A DNA stretch of 64,000 nucleotides from DCFW01 sp963790715 (GTDB taxonomy: Bacteria; Bacteroidota; Bacteroidia; Bacteroidales; Bacteroidaceae): positions 412,453 to 476,452 of the forward strand of contig CAWBPN010000010.1 of assembly GCA_963790715.1 (NCBI GenBank), read 5' to 3'. The position numbers were made by a program, and so were the translations under genes. Below, piece by piece: positions 46,130 through 55,304 of the stretch. Each line of letters opens with the position of its first letter. The first letter of the stretch is position 1. The notes below the pieces were generated by a model that saw nothing but the letters and a program-made list of their open reading frames with translations, had not been told where the DNA came from and ran no database searches.

Positions 46130-47579
46130 ACACGAAGACGACAGAGAATCCGAATGGCGCGTGGAACTGCGCAAATCAATGAAGCCAAAAGACAGAATGG
46201 CTACAGAAAGAGTTAAGATGCCGGAGCTTGACCCTGAATATCGTTCACACGTGCGTTTGGAAGAAGTCAACCAAGGCTTAACAGCTGAAATGGCTCAAAA
46301 AGAGGCTCAACGTTGTTTGGACTGTGCTAATCCCGGATGCATCAATGGTTGTCCGGTAAATATAAAAATACCTGATTTCATCAAAAACATAGAGCGTGGA
46401 AACTTCTTGGAAGCTGCCCGCATACTTAAACAGACATCTGCTTTACCGGCAGTTTGCGGACGAGTTTGCCCGCAAGAGAAACAATGTGAATCAAACTGCA
46501 TTCATCTTAAGACAGGTCATAAGGCAGTGGCAGTAGGGTATTTGGAACGTTTTGCCGCAGATTTTGAAAGAGAAAGCGGGCACATAGCTATTCCACAAAC
46601 AGCTGCGCCTAATAATATAAAGATAGCTGTTATAGGTTCGGGACCTGCCGGATTATCATTTTCAGGTGAAATGGCTAAGCTCGGCTATGACGTAACAGTA
46701 TTCGAAGCTCTTCATGAAATCGGTGGTGTGTTAAAATACGGTATCCCTGAATTCCGTCTTCCGAACCGTATTGTGGATGTGGAGATAGAAAACCTCGGCA
46801 AAATGGGCGTTAAGTTTGTCAAAGATACTATTATAGGCAAAACTATAAGCATTAAGGATCTTAAGGACGACGGATTCAAAGGAATCTTCGTAGGCAGCGG
46901 TGCAGGTTTACCACGTTTCATGGATATTCCGGGAGAAAACTTCATTAATGTAATGTCAAGCAATGAATACCTTACGCGTGTCAATTTAATGGATGCAGCC
47001 AGTGATGATAGTGATACGCCTGTATACAAAGGTAAGCGCGTTGCAGTTATCGGTGGAGGTAACACGGCAATGGATTCAGTACGTACGGCAAAACGTCTCG
47101 GTGCCGAACGAGCCGTTATAGTATATCGCCGTTCGGAAGCTGAAATGCCCGCACGTATCGAAGAAGTAAAGCATGCCAAGGAAGAAGGTATCGAGTTTTA
47201 CACTTTACACAATCCTATAGAATACAAAGCAGATGAAACTGGCCATGTTCAAAAGGCAATGCTGCAAAAAATGGAGTTAGGCGAACCTGATGCTTCGGGT
47301 CGTCGCAGTCCGGTTCCAATTCCCGGAGCAATAGAAGAGATGGATGTTGATGAAGTAATCGTCAGCATAGGTGTGCAACCAAATCCTATCATCCCGAACT
47401 CCGTTGAAGGCTTGAACATAAGCAAACGCCACACTATCGAAGTGAATGACGATATGGAGACATCAATTCCTACGATTTATGCCGGAGGCGATATTGTAAG
47501 AGGTGGCGCAACGGTTATACTAGCCATGGGCGACGGACGCAAAGCAGCAGCTGCAATGGATAAGCAACTGAGTAAATAA
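46041..47579 (+). CDS. gltA: NADPH-dependent glutamate synthase small-subunit-like / NfnB subunit
   Basis: The protein has an N-terminal pair of [4Fe-4S] cysteine sets (CLDCANPGCINGCPVNIKIP and CGRVCPQEKQCESNCI), the FAD site VIGSGPAGLSFSGEMAKLGY and the NADPH site AVIGGGNTAMDSVRTAKRLG, ending with AGGDIVRGGATVILAMGDG. The ATG at 46041 gives 512 residues but overlaps the upstream gene by 89 bp. Family members keep an EWRVELRKS-like stretch, so the true start lies upstream of the next ATG at 46179; a non-ATG start between them is possible. No large GltB-type subunit is nearby, so the NfnAB role is more likely than glutamate synthesis. Confidence 0.9.
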   Translation: MKCLNAWGHSRLRRRKNSNALKTRECQLDKHEDDRESEWRVELRKSMKPKDRMATERVKMPELDPEYRSHVRLEEVNQGLTAEMAQKEAQRCLDCANPGCINGCPVNIKIPDFIKNIERGNFLEAARILKQTSALPAVCGRVCPQEKQCESNCIHLKTGHKAVAVGYLERFAADFERESGHIAIPQTAAPNNIKIAVIGSGPAGLSFSGEMAKLGYDVTVFEALHEIGGVLKYGIPEFRLPNRIVDVEIENLGKMGVKFVKDTIIGKTISIKDLKDDGFKGIFVGSGAGLPRFMDIPGENFINVMSSNEYLTRVNLMDAASDDSDTPVYKGKRVAVIGGGNTAMDSVRTAKRLGAERAVIVYRRSEAEMPARIEEVKHAKEEGIEFYTLHNPIEYKADETGHVQKAMLQKMELGEPDASGRRSPVPIPGAIEEMDVDEVIVSIGVQPNPIIPNSVEGLNISKRHTIEVNDDMETSIPTIYAGGDIVRGGATVILAMGDGRKAAAAMDKQLSK

Positions 47580-47601
47580 TAGTATTTATAAAAATATAAA
47601 T

Positions 47602-47638
47602 CGTGCCAAAAGAGGATGCAAATATCTCTTTTGGCACG
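47602..47638. terminator. Bidirectional terminator between the NfnB-like gene and panE
   Basis: CGTGCCAAAAGAG and CTCTTTTGGCACG form a perfect 13-bp stem with an 11-base loop between converging genes. Confidence 0.85.
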
Positions 47639-47667
47639 GTTATTCTTATTACACTAACAGTACACTT

Positions 47668-48588
47668 TTATATATATGTATCCTGTATAAACTTCAATTC
47701 AACTTCAAGCATAGCTACCTTACGCATATCGTAGCCGGCTTTTAGCGCATCCTCTATAGGACGCGAATAGATATAATTTATCTCAAGCGGACGATGAAAA
47801 TCGAAGTCAAGCTTCATGCTAGGCGAATACGGAGGCATCGTCTTTGTCGAAGCCATCATATTGTCGGCAAACGACTCTGGAATAGCGCGTTCCACCCCAA
47901 CGGCATTGGCAGCACGTATAACCTCAATCATCATATCGTAAGCCAATCGTTCCGTAGCCGGATTTGAAAGTATATTGTTAGTGGCAGTGTTCAGCACCAC
48001 TGTCAAGCCGTTGAAAGGAATGTTCCACACAGCCTTTTTCCAGCGAGCTTCGGCATAATTGGCAGTCACGGCAATCATACCTACTTCAGTGAAATCAGAA
48101 ATGATATGATCAATCAAAGCCGTATTATTGAATGAATACGGAGCAATCGTCAGCTTACCGAAAATTTGATGATGGATATGTCCCTTCCCTACTTTACCGG
48201 TACCTATAAAAGCCAATCCTGCCGCTATGGACAAATGCGGAAACAGCTTTTGCAAATCATATTCAACGCCAATGCCGTTTTGTATCATCACCACCAACGT
48301 ATCTTTATGCAGCAACGGTGGCAACATATCTTTCAGTAGTACGTTATTTGTAGACTTCAGGCAAACAAACACCACATCGCACTGCGGCATATCTTTCGTA
48401 CTATTATAAGCATTCACCTTATCAAGATGAAAATTACCATTTACCGAATCTACTTGAAATCCGTTCTCTTTAACATAATCATAATCAGAATGAAAAAGGA
48501 AATGTACTTCCTTACCTCCATGGGCAAGCATCGCGCCATAATATCCTCCTATAGCGCCTGTCCCTATTATTGCATATTTTAATGACAT
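47668..48588 (-). CDS. panE: 2-dehydropantoate 2-reductase
   Basis: The 306-residue protein opens with the NADP-binding YAIIGTGAIGGYYGAMLAHGG. CLKSTNN, the substrate region MIQNGIGVEYDLQKLFP, the catalytic-lysine region ARWKKAVWNIPFNGLTVVLN and EINYIYSRPIEDA near the end follow the ketopantoate reductase family. It makes pantoate for pantothenate and CoA synthesis. The gene is alone, with a clear -7 box upstream. Confidence 0.9.
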   Translation of the reverse strand: MSLKYAIIGTGAIGGYYGAMLAHGGKEVHFLFHSDYDYVKENGFQVDSVNGNFHLDKVNAYNSTKDMPQCDVVFVCLKSTNNVLLKDMLPPLLHKDTLVVMIQNGIGVEYDLQKLFPHLSIAAGLAFIGTGKVGKGHIHHQIFGKLTIAPYSFNNTALIDHIISDFTEVGMIAVTANYAEARWKKAVWNIPFNGLTVVLNTATNNILSNPATERLAYDMMIEVIRAANAVGVERAIPESFADNMMASTKTMPPYSPSMKLDFDFHRPLEINYIYSRPIEDALKAGYDMRKVAMLEVELKFIQDTYI

Positions 48589-48612
48589 CTCTTTCGTATT
48601 TTATTTACGGCG

Positions 48613-48620
48613 CAAAGATA
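48613..48620 (-). promoter_or_regulatory. -7 box TATCTTTG for panE
   Basis: CAAAGATA on the plus strand is TATCTTTG on the minus strand, 24 bases before the panE ATG. Confidence 0.6.
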
Positions 48621-48638
48621 ATAAATTTCCGTTTATGT

Positions 48639-49139
48639 TTATTTTCGTGTCGCATCTAAATAAGCTTCTATAGTCCAATTCTTTCCGTCTTTCATCTCTA
48701 TCCGTTGCCAACGAAACGAATTCTGCTTTATATCTGAAAACACCCACTGCAACTTATCGTTGTTTACAGCCAGTTGAACTATATTACCACCTTCGCGATG
48801 AGCTTCCAAATATGTGGCACATCCCCATTCGGTATAAAGAATGTTCCACATTCTCTTATTAGGGTTATACATCCTTACAGTAGTGCCATAAGCAGCATCT
48901 GTCTGAGGTGCAACATTACGGGTTAAGCGTGAAGGACAAATAAAAACGTCCTGAATTGCAAGCCCTTCCAATATCCAACGGAATATCCATTCGCCTTTAA
49001 CATGACGTGGGTTATTGCCATCAAGATTATCATACCAATCGAAATCCCATTCCCCCACAAAACAGCCGTATAAGTCTTCCTCTTCAGGCATCAAAGGACT
49101 TCTGCTACCACTTACCAATGCTTTTACAAATTCGTCCAT
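48639..49139 (-). CDS. Conserved hypothetical cytoplasmic protein
   Basis: The 166-residue product has no signal peptide or membrane span and is rich in Trp (VGEWDFDWYDN, KGEWIFRWILEG, WNILYTEWGC). The alternating beta pattern with Trp at turns suggests a small beta-barrel, lipocalin-like or DUF1579-like ligand-binding fold, but I recognise no defined family. It lies between panE and a histidine kinase on the same strand, with about 50 and 115 bp gaps. Function is not inferred. Confidence 0.7.
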   Translation of the reverse strand: MDEFVKALVSGSRSPLMPEEEDLYGCFVGEWDFDWYDNLDGNNPRHVKGEWIFRWILEGLAIQDVFICPSRLTRNVAPQTDAAYGTTVRMYNPNKRMWNILYTEWGCATYLEAHREGGNIVQLAVNNDKLQWVFSDIKQNSFRWQRIEMKDGKNWTIEAYLDATRK

Positions 49140-49254
49140 AAACTTTATTTTATTATAACTTTACTAATTTCATCTGATTATCAATAAACACGAATAAATA
49201 AAGAATTCTTATTTTTTTTCAGTATTTAATAAAATTCATGCACCAGCTACAAGT

Positions 49255-51594
49255 TTATCCCAGAGGAACAGTAAAAATAAATTTGCTTCCATCGCCCAAA
49301 ACACTTTCGACTCTGATAGTTCCTCCATTCCTTTCTACAAAGTTCTTGCACAACGCAAGTCCCAATCCCGAACCTTTTTCCCTGTTAGTTCCATAAGTTG
49401 AATGGAAACAATTATCAATAAATAACTTATCAACCAAATCATCTGATATACCCACACCATTATCAGCAACAGTAACCTCAACAAATCGATCTTTCAACAA
49501 AATGCTAATAGTGATTAATCCTCCGTTGCCGGTAAACTTAATGGCATTCGTAACCAAATTTCGTACTATGAGATTTATCATATCATAATCGGCATAAGCC
49601 TCGTAATTTATCGTCTCATCAAACTTTATATCAATAGACTTTTGCGCAGCCGTAGTTCCTAACAAAGATATATTCTGATTGATTATATCATTGATTATAA
49701 TTTTTTTAGGTTCACAAATAATATCACTTCTCTGCGCGCGTGACCAATTAAGCAAATTCTCCAATAAATAGAATGTATTCTTTGACATATCTTTTAATTC
49801 ATCAAGAAAGCTTGCTCGCACTTCCGGTTCAAGTTCCGTATCACTGGTCATTAGTTCGATAATTTGCATGAAACTGCCTATCGGTCCCCTTAAATCATGC
49901 GATATAATAGAAAAGAGTTTATCTTTCGTGACTAATAAATCTTTTAATTGCTGTTCGTTCTTTTTCTGGTTAGTTATATCAATATGCGTACCTACCGCTC
50001 TAATAGCCTTGCCTTTTTTATCCCGCTCTATTATTTTTCCATGATCCAATATCCATATCCACGCGCCAGACTTGTCCTTAACACGAAAAACGCATTCATA
50101 AAAGTCTGTTTTATTATCTGCATGATTAGCAAAAACACTCTGAACCATAGGCAAATCATCAGTATGAATTAAGTCTTCCCACCATCTCCTACTTCTGCGA
50201 TACTCATCAGGAGCATATCCCAACATCGTGTAACATGTATCCGTGAAATACATCTCATCTTCTTGTATATTCCAGTCCCACATGCCCTCTCTTGCGCCAT
50301 CCAAAGCAAGCCTCAAACGCATTTCACTATTTTGGAACTGCTTCAAGTAATATTTACGTTCTAAAGCATTTGCAATGTTATTCGTTACAGTAAGCAGCAA
50401 ATTCATTTCATCTTCTACCCACGTTTTTTGGCGGACACACTCATCAAATCCCATGAAGCCCCATAAACTAGAATGTATATATATAGGATACGCCAATGTA
50501 GATTTAACATTCATCGGTTCCAAAATACGTACCATATCTTCAGGCAAATCTTGAATATTATTCGAAAAGATACGTCCATCCTCCAACAGGAGTTTTCTCC
50601 ACGGAGAATTATCGACTAAGGTAATATTTTGGAAATCACTCTTCATTGATGCAATACCATCATTACACCACTCATGCGTGTTACTTATAGACTTATTATT
50701 TTCAGAGTTTTCAAAAAGATACACCCTACTCACATTTGTGTGTATACCTATCAAATCTAATACATTATCTATAATTTCATCAAAGTTGTCAGGTTTGTTG
50801 AGAAGTTGGACTACATCTGTCAACATCTTTTGCTGCCTGTTTAGATAAACCAATTTATCTTCCATTTGCTTACGTTGAGAAATGTTCGTGACGGCTGCAA
50901 GCAGATAATACTGATTTTTTATTTTAATTCGTTCCAATGAGATCAAGCAAGTTAGCAAATCACCACGTTTAGTCATAATCTTAACTTCACCTTCTGCTCT
51001 TCCTTTGATTGCCACTTCGTTCAGCAATGTTTCACGTTGAGAATAGTCTCTATATATGCCCAGTTCTTGAATAGTCGTTCCTGAAATATCCTCCAATGTA
51101 TATCCTGTTGTATCGACAAAAGATTTATTCACATTAAAGAATACATTTGAATCAATAGTACTGATACTCATCATTACATCTGAACCATTAAAAATACTAT
51201 AGAAAACTTCCTTTGAAAAAAACTCAGTTCCAAGATTAGTGCTCACAGCTACAAACACATTTTGTCCTTGCCACCAACCTATATAAAAATGAGTATCAAC
51301 AGGAATCAAATCCCCACTTTTAGTTACCAAAGGATATGGACAAGATGGAACATTTCCTTTAATTGCCAAAGGAATAATCGCACCAACTTTTTCTTTATAC
51401 TTGGATGTATACACATTAAGAAAATGTTTATCTTTAAGGTCTTCATCGGTATATTCAAGAATCGAATGGACAATTGAATTTACCTTCAATATATTCCCAT
51501 CCATATTTAATATGAACAAGAAATCAAGCTTATCACCCAACAGCTCTTTTAGTTTGCTCTCTGCAATAAAATTCATAATATTATTAAGTTTCAA
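49255..51594 (-). CDS. PAS-domain sensor histidine kinase with GAF-like domain
   Basis: The 779-residue protein has no obvious membrane span. Several PAS-type repeats come first (about residues 15-245, with GYTLEDISGTTIQELGIYRD), then a GAF-like region (about 265-420), another PAS (GAREGMWDWNIQEDEMYFTD, PDEYRRSRRWWEDLIHTDD), a DHp helix with the phosphorylated His in FSIISHDLRGPIGSF and a HATPase domain (LIVRNLVTNAIKFTGNGG, VADNGVGIS, KGSGLGLALCKNFVERNGG). It is a cytoplasmic hybrid-free kinase; no response regulator is adjacent, so its partner is elsewhere. Confidence 0.93.
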   Translation of the reverse strand: MKLNNIMNFIAESKLKELLGDKLDFLFILNMDGNILKVNSIVHSILEYTDEDLKDKHFLNVYTSKYKEKVGAIIPLAIKGNVPSCPYPLVTKSGDLIPVDTHFYIGWWQGQNVFVAVSTNLGTEFFSKEVFYSIFNGSDVMMSISTIDSNVFFNVNKSFVDTTGYTLEDISGTTIQELGIYRDYSQRETLLNEVAIKGRAEGEVKIMTKRGDLLTCLISLERIKIKNQYYLLAAVTNISQRKQMEDKLVYLNRQQKMLTDVVQLLNKPDNFDEIIDNVLDLIGIHTNVSRVYLFENSENNKSISNTHEWCNDGIASMKSDFQNITLVDNSPWRKLLLEDGRIFSNNIQDLPEDMVRILEPMNVKSTLAYPIYIHSSLWGFMGFDECVRQKTWVEDEMNLLLTVTNNIANALERKYYLKQFQNSEMRLRLALDGAREGMWDWNIQEDEMYFTDTCYTMLGYAPDEYRRSRRWWEDLIHTDDLPMVQSVFANHADNKTDFYECVFRVKDKSGAWIWILDHGKIIERDKKGKAIRAVGTHIDITNQKKNEQQLKDLLVTKDKLFSIISHDLRGPIGSFMQIIELMTSDTELEPEVRASFLDELKDMSKNTFYLLENLLNWSRAQRSDIICEPKKIIINDIINQNISLLGTTAAQKSIDIKFDETINYEAYADYDMINLIVRNLVTNAIKFTGNGGLITISILLKDRFVEVTVADNGVGISDDLVDKLFIDNCFHSTYGTNREKGSGLGLALCKNFVERNGGTIRVESVLGDGSKFIFTVPLG

Positions 51595-51746
51595 CTAGAA
51601 TATCTTATATCAAAGATTTATAAGTAAATATAATAAATTATATTCAAAACTATAAAAAATATCCTATTCTTCATTGAAAGAAACAAAAAAGTCTCTCAAA
51701 ATTCATTTAAAAGGGTCTTATTATTGAATATCTTCGCTTGATTTCA

Positions 51747-51754
51747 TACCTTTG
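51747..51754 (+). promoter_or_regulatory. -7 box TACCTTTG immediately before the Cof phosphatase ATG
   Basis: It is an exact TAnnTTTG match ending only five bases before the ATG at 51760. Transcription from it would start at or next to the start codon. Confidence 0.6.
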
Positions 51755-51759
51755 CTGCC

Positions 51760-52545
51760 ATGATAAAGGCATTATTTTTCGATATTGACGGTACGTTAGT
51801 CAGTTTCAAGACACATCAAATTCCGGCATCGACGGTGTCGGCAATTGAAGCAGCACATAAGAAGGGTATTTACACGTTTATTTCCACCGGACGTCCTAAG
51901 GCTATCATAAACAACATGGGCGAATTGGATGCACGTAATCTCATCGACGGGTACGTGTCGATGAACGGGGCGTATTGCTTTGTTGGCGACAAAGTGGTTT
52001 ACAGTAAAAACATTCCGGATGAAGCGGTATTATCCATTGCACGTTATGTGGAACGCAACAATATTTGCAGCATATTTGTACATGCCAATTCCATTTGCGT
52101 GTACAAGCCGAACAAAATGGTTGAAGACATTTTCTACAATTATCTGCATGTCGACAAAATACCCGAAACATCAATTGAAGAAGCTTTAAAAGAAAATATC
52201 TATCAGATAACTCCATTTCTCTCCATTGAACAGGAAACAGAAATGTTGAGAAATGTGCAAGGATGCATCGGTAACCGTTGGCACCCAGCCTTTACAGACA
52301 TTACAGCTACAGGATGCGAAAAGAGTCACGGTGTGGAGATGATTGCCGAATACTTCGGATTGACAAAAGACAATGTTATGTGCTTCGGTGACGGAGGCAA
52401 CGACATAAGCATGCTCAAATACGCTTCTATCGGCATAGCCATGGGAGATGCGGCAGACAATGTAAAAGCTGCGGCAAACTACGTGACAACGTCAATCGAT
52501 GATAACGGAATTGATAATGCACTTAAGCATTTCAACATTATATGA
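51760..52545 (+). CDS. Cof-type HAD-IIB phosphatase
   Basis: The 261-residue protein shows the Cof pattern: FFDIDGTLVSF (motif I), STGRPKA (motif II), the catalytic-lysine region TATGCEKSHGVEMIAEYFG and MCFGDGGNDISML (motif IV), with the IIB cap domain between. It dephosphorylates small sugar phosphates or cofactors, with broad specificity in this family. Its stop overlaps the start of ogt by four bases, so the two are coupled. Confidence 0.93.
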   Translation: MIKALFFDIDGTLVSFKTHQIPASTVSAIEAAHKKGIYTFISTGRPKAIINNMGELDARNLIDGYVSMNGAYCFVGDKVVYSKNIPDEAVLSIARYVERNNICSIFVHANSICVYKPNKMVEDIFYNYLHVDKIPETSIEEALKENIYQITPFLSIEQETEMLRNVQGCIGNRWHPAFTDITATGCEKSHGVEMIAEYFGLTKDNVMCFGDGGNDISMLKYASIGIAMGDAADNVKAAANYVTTSIDDNGIDNALKHFNII

Positions 52546-53024
52546 AAACATTTTACGGATACGCCCAAACTCCATTCGGAACAATAATAATGTTTGGCGG
52601 CAATGAAGGGATATCCAAATTGGATTTCGTTGGCATACACCTATCTTCAGCCGACAACATTGCACTTTCAAAAGATGTTCGTGACGACAAGGTCGCTCAA
52701 CAATACATTGATTGTTTTTTGGAGCGCAAGGCTTTGCCAGACATTGATTTACAGCAAGGTACACCTTTTCAAAAGTCGGTATGGAAAGCATTGCTAACCA
52801 TCCCCTTCGGAGAAACGGTTAGTTATCAAGATGTAGCTGGAATGATTCATAATACCAAAGCTGTAAGAGCTGTAGCCAATGCGGTGGGGAAAAATCCTAT
52901 AAGCATTATTATTCCATGCCACAGAGTGATTCATAACAACGGTTCAATCGGCGGCTACGGTTGGGGAGTGGAACTTAAGAAAAAGATTCTTGAATGGGAA
53001 CAAGGCAAACTTAATAATAAGTAA
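52542..53024 (+). CDS. ogt: Methylated-DNA-protein cysteine methyltransferase
   Basis: The 160-residue protein has the winged DNA-binding part (FQKSVWKALLTIPFGETVSYQDVA), the active-site motif IIPCHRVIHNNGSIGGYGWG with the acceptor Cys in PCHRV, and KKKILEWE at the end. It removes alkyl groups from O6-alkylguanine in a suicide reaction. It overlaps the Cof phosphatase gene by ATGA. Confidence 0.95.
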   Translation: MKTFYGYAQTPFGTIIMFGGNEGISKLDFVGIHLSSADNIALSKDVRDDKVAQQYIDCFLERKALPDIDLQQGTPFQKSVWKALLTIPFGETVSYQDVAGMIHNTKAVRAVANAVGKNPISIIIPCHRVIHNNGSIGGYGWGVELKKKILEWEQGKLNNK

Positions 53025-53064
53025 ATATAAAAGCCTCTTCTTTCAATTATCGCTCAATTTATCA

Positions 53065-53072
53065 TATATTTG
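53065..53072 (+). promoter_or_regulatory. -7 box TATATTTG for the TPR-like lipoprotein gene
   Basis: It is an exact TAnnTTTG match 18 bases before the ATG at 53091. Confidence 0.6.
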
Positions 53073-53090
53073 TAAAGATAAACAAAAGCA

Positions 53091-54329
53091 ATGTTGAAAG
53101 TCCTAAAACATAACATCATTCTGCCGATTGCAGTTTTGATTATAGCGTCCCTATCCTATTCTTGCGTAAACATTACACCTTCGCATGAAGCACGGCTCGT
53201 GGACTCACTCAACCAACGTGCTTACAACTTTCTGTACAAAAATCCGGATGTGGTATATCATTGTGCTTTTCTTGCATATAATACAGCCACTTCTTACGAT
53301 AAAGGACGTGCCGAAGCGTGCAATAATCTGGCATCTGTGGAGTTTCAACGAATGAACTATGAAGCTGCCGAAAAGCTATACAGGCAAGTATATAACATTA
53401 CTAAGAATGAATTGGAGCAAACTATTGCCGACATCGGATTGATGGCGATATACCAACGCACATCGAAGAATAAAAATTTTTATGACTTCAGAACAAGTGC
53501 CAAACGACGACTGAAACGAATAGAGGAGAACAATTCAATTTACATAGGGGAAAATGAACGGCAACGCCTGAACTTTGCAAAGACGGAACTTCAACTCAAC
53601 TCGGCTACTTATCACTACTATCTTCAACAACATGACGAGACGGAATCGTCAATAAACAACATAAATGTTGAAGACTTAAAAAATGATACGGCACAACACC
53701 TTAAATATCTGTATATCAAAGGTCTAATCTACGAAATAAACAATCCTGCAATAAACCAACAAAATGTAATGAACGACTTCGACCAGTTCTATGATTGCTG
53801 GGAAATTAGCCGTAAAAATTATCAATATTTTGCTGCCGTCAGCATGGTGCAAATAAGCAGGATATTACAAGATGACACAAACTTAGCCACACTGAAACAA
53901 TACCGTCCGCAGCAAATTGCATCACTCGGTAATGTAAACGACCCGAACTTTGTCATAAAGTTACTGCAATGGTCGCAACATGTATTTTCGCGCTTCAAGG
54001 ATTTTTACAACTTAGCTTCAACAATGGTGAGTATGGGCGAATATTACAATATACACGATAAATATTCAACAGCCATAGATTCATTGGTACACGGACTCAA
54101 CTACATAAGCACACAGCATTCCATCTATTATCCCAAGCAACGCAGGCAATGGTTGATGCCGTTCAACAACACCGACACCACCTATACCGAAATAGAATGG
54201 ATTACCAACGAACACGTGAAAACGGCTCCCGAATGCATAGCGCGCCTACGTGAACAACTTAGCGTGTCATATTCGGGGTTGAACGAGAATGCGTTCCTTA
54301 AAACCCCTAAGATAAAAGAGAGCGAGTAA
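53091..54329 (+). CDS. TPR-like lipoprotein, probably truncated at an assembly junction
   Basis: The 412-residue reading has a lipoprotein signal peptide (Cys in SLSYSCVNI) and TPR-like helical repeats (NNLASVEFQRMNYEAAEKLYRQVY; MVSMGEYYNIHDKYSTAIDSLVHGL). The layout resembles the N-terminal part of Bacteroidales TPR sensor proteins of the DUF5112 type, which continue into a membrane span and kinase-like region. The family pattern (IARLREQLSVSYSGL) holds to about 54285. After that the frame runs into sequence that codes, on the other strand, for the end of a WecA-type protein, and stops at 54327. The real 3' half is therefore probably missing. Confidence 0.7.
   Translation: MLKVLKHNIILPIAVLIIASLSYSCVNITPSHEARLVDSLNQRAYNFLYKNPDVVYHCAFLAYNTATSYDKGRAEACNNLASVEFQRMNYEAAEKLYRQVYNITKNELEQTIADIGLMAIYQRTSKNKNFYDFRTSAKRRLKRIEENNSIYIGENERQRLNFAKTELQLNSATYHYYLQQHDETESSINNINVEDLKNDTAQHLKYLYIKGLIYEINNPAINQQNVMNDFDQFYDCWEISRKNYQYFAAVSMVQISRILQDDTNLATLKQYRPQQIASLGNVNDPNFVIKLLQWSQHVFSRFKDFYNLASTMVSMGEYYNIHDKYSTAIDSLVHGLNYISTQHSIYYPKQRRQWLMPFNNTDTTYTEIEWITNEHVKTAPECIARLREQLSVSYSGLNENAFLKTPKIKESE
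54285..54310. other. Probable junction between two unrelated sequences
   Basis: A plus-strand TPR-like gene and a minus-strand WecA-type gene both lose family-like sequence within these bases. To the right almost every gene is interrupted by small indels; to the left interruptions are rare. Confidence 0.65.
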
Positions 54330-55221
54330 AACATAAATAAGAGTAAAAATCTCGATAAGAAACACAGTTATTTCGTGCTTAATATTACTGTGGTAGATTA
54401 TGTGGTGCAAATGAGAATTATCTGCTTGAAACGGGCTTTTTTTATGAATTATTCTGTAAATAAAAACTTTTATTGTATCAATCATTGGTACTGCCAGAAG
54501 CATTGTAGGGAATGTGAGATTTAGTGTACTTTGTTCAAAATTTAATGCGGTTTTTAGCGATGCTATAACAAGAAACGACCCTAAAACAAGAGAGCCAGTA
54601 TCCCCTAGAAAAATGCTTGCCGGAAACGCATTAAACCTTAAAAATCCCAAAAGACTGCCAATCAGACTAACCGTTAACAAAATCAGGAAAGCATCATCCG
54701 CGACAATTGACAGAATAAGAATTATTGAAAAAACCAGCAGTGAAAAACCGCTGGCTAATCCGTCAAGTCCATCTAATAAATTTATAGAATTTATACCCCC
54801 GACAATAAAAAACAACAGGAATATTTTATCCAATTGCGGAAGGAATTATAATTCCAAACCAGCTAATTCCTGAATACATCGAATCAAAATAGCTTATAAT
54901 TATAAATGCCGAAATAATTTGCAGTATTAATTTGACCATGCTTTTCAATCCGACCACATCATCAATAATTCCGCAAAACATTAAAATTGATACTGCCGTG
55001 ATAAGTTTACTAATTGAATTTACATCTTCGGAAAATGTATTTAGAACAACAAGTACAACTAAAAATATTATTAATCCTCCCATACGGGGAACAATTTTTG
55101 TATTTATTCTTCTTCCGCCTGGAATATCGACAACATTTATTTTACGCAAATAGGAAATTAAATATGGGGTAAGCAAAAGGGTGGAAATTAAACTTATAAA
55201 AAATACAAGCAGATAAATCAT
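54290..55221 (-). pseudogene. WecA/MraY-type undecaprenyl-phosphate sugar-1-phosphate transferase, frameshifted and 3' truncated
   Basis: Two frames together give one membrane protein. The first (from 55221) has MIYLLVFFISLISTLLLTPYL, the PGGRRINTKIVPRMGGL motif and CGIIDDVVGLKS. The second (54833 down) has NSINLLDGLDGLASG, FRFNAFPASIFLGDTGSLVLGS and HLHH, all family motifs of the enzyme that starts lipid-linked glycan synthesis by loading a sugar phosphate onto undecaprenyl phosphate. The frames change near 54826-54833. The C-terminus after FTLIYVLLALFYL runs into the junction. It would start glycan assembly for the cluster encoded to its right. Confidence 0.8.
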
Positions 55222-55304
55222 TTGAATCTACCTGATAATTTAATTGTTAATTGAACTTTAATATGACATTTAAACATATAAAATATCTGATGAACATCAA
55301 TACA

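Noticed and set aside
54514..54873. Plus-strand open frame opposite the WecA-type gene
   Set aside because: It is the antisense shadow of a gene with clear family motifs and has none of its own.
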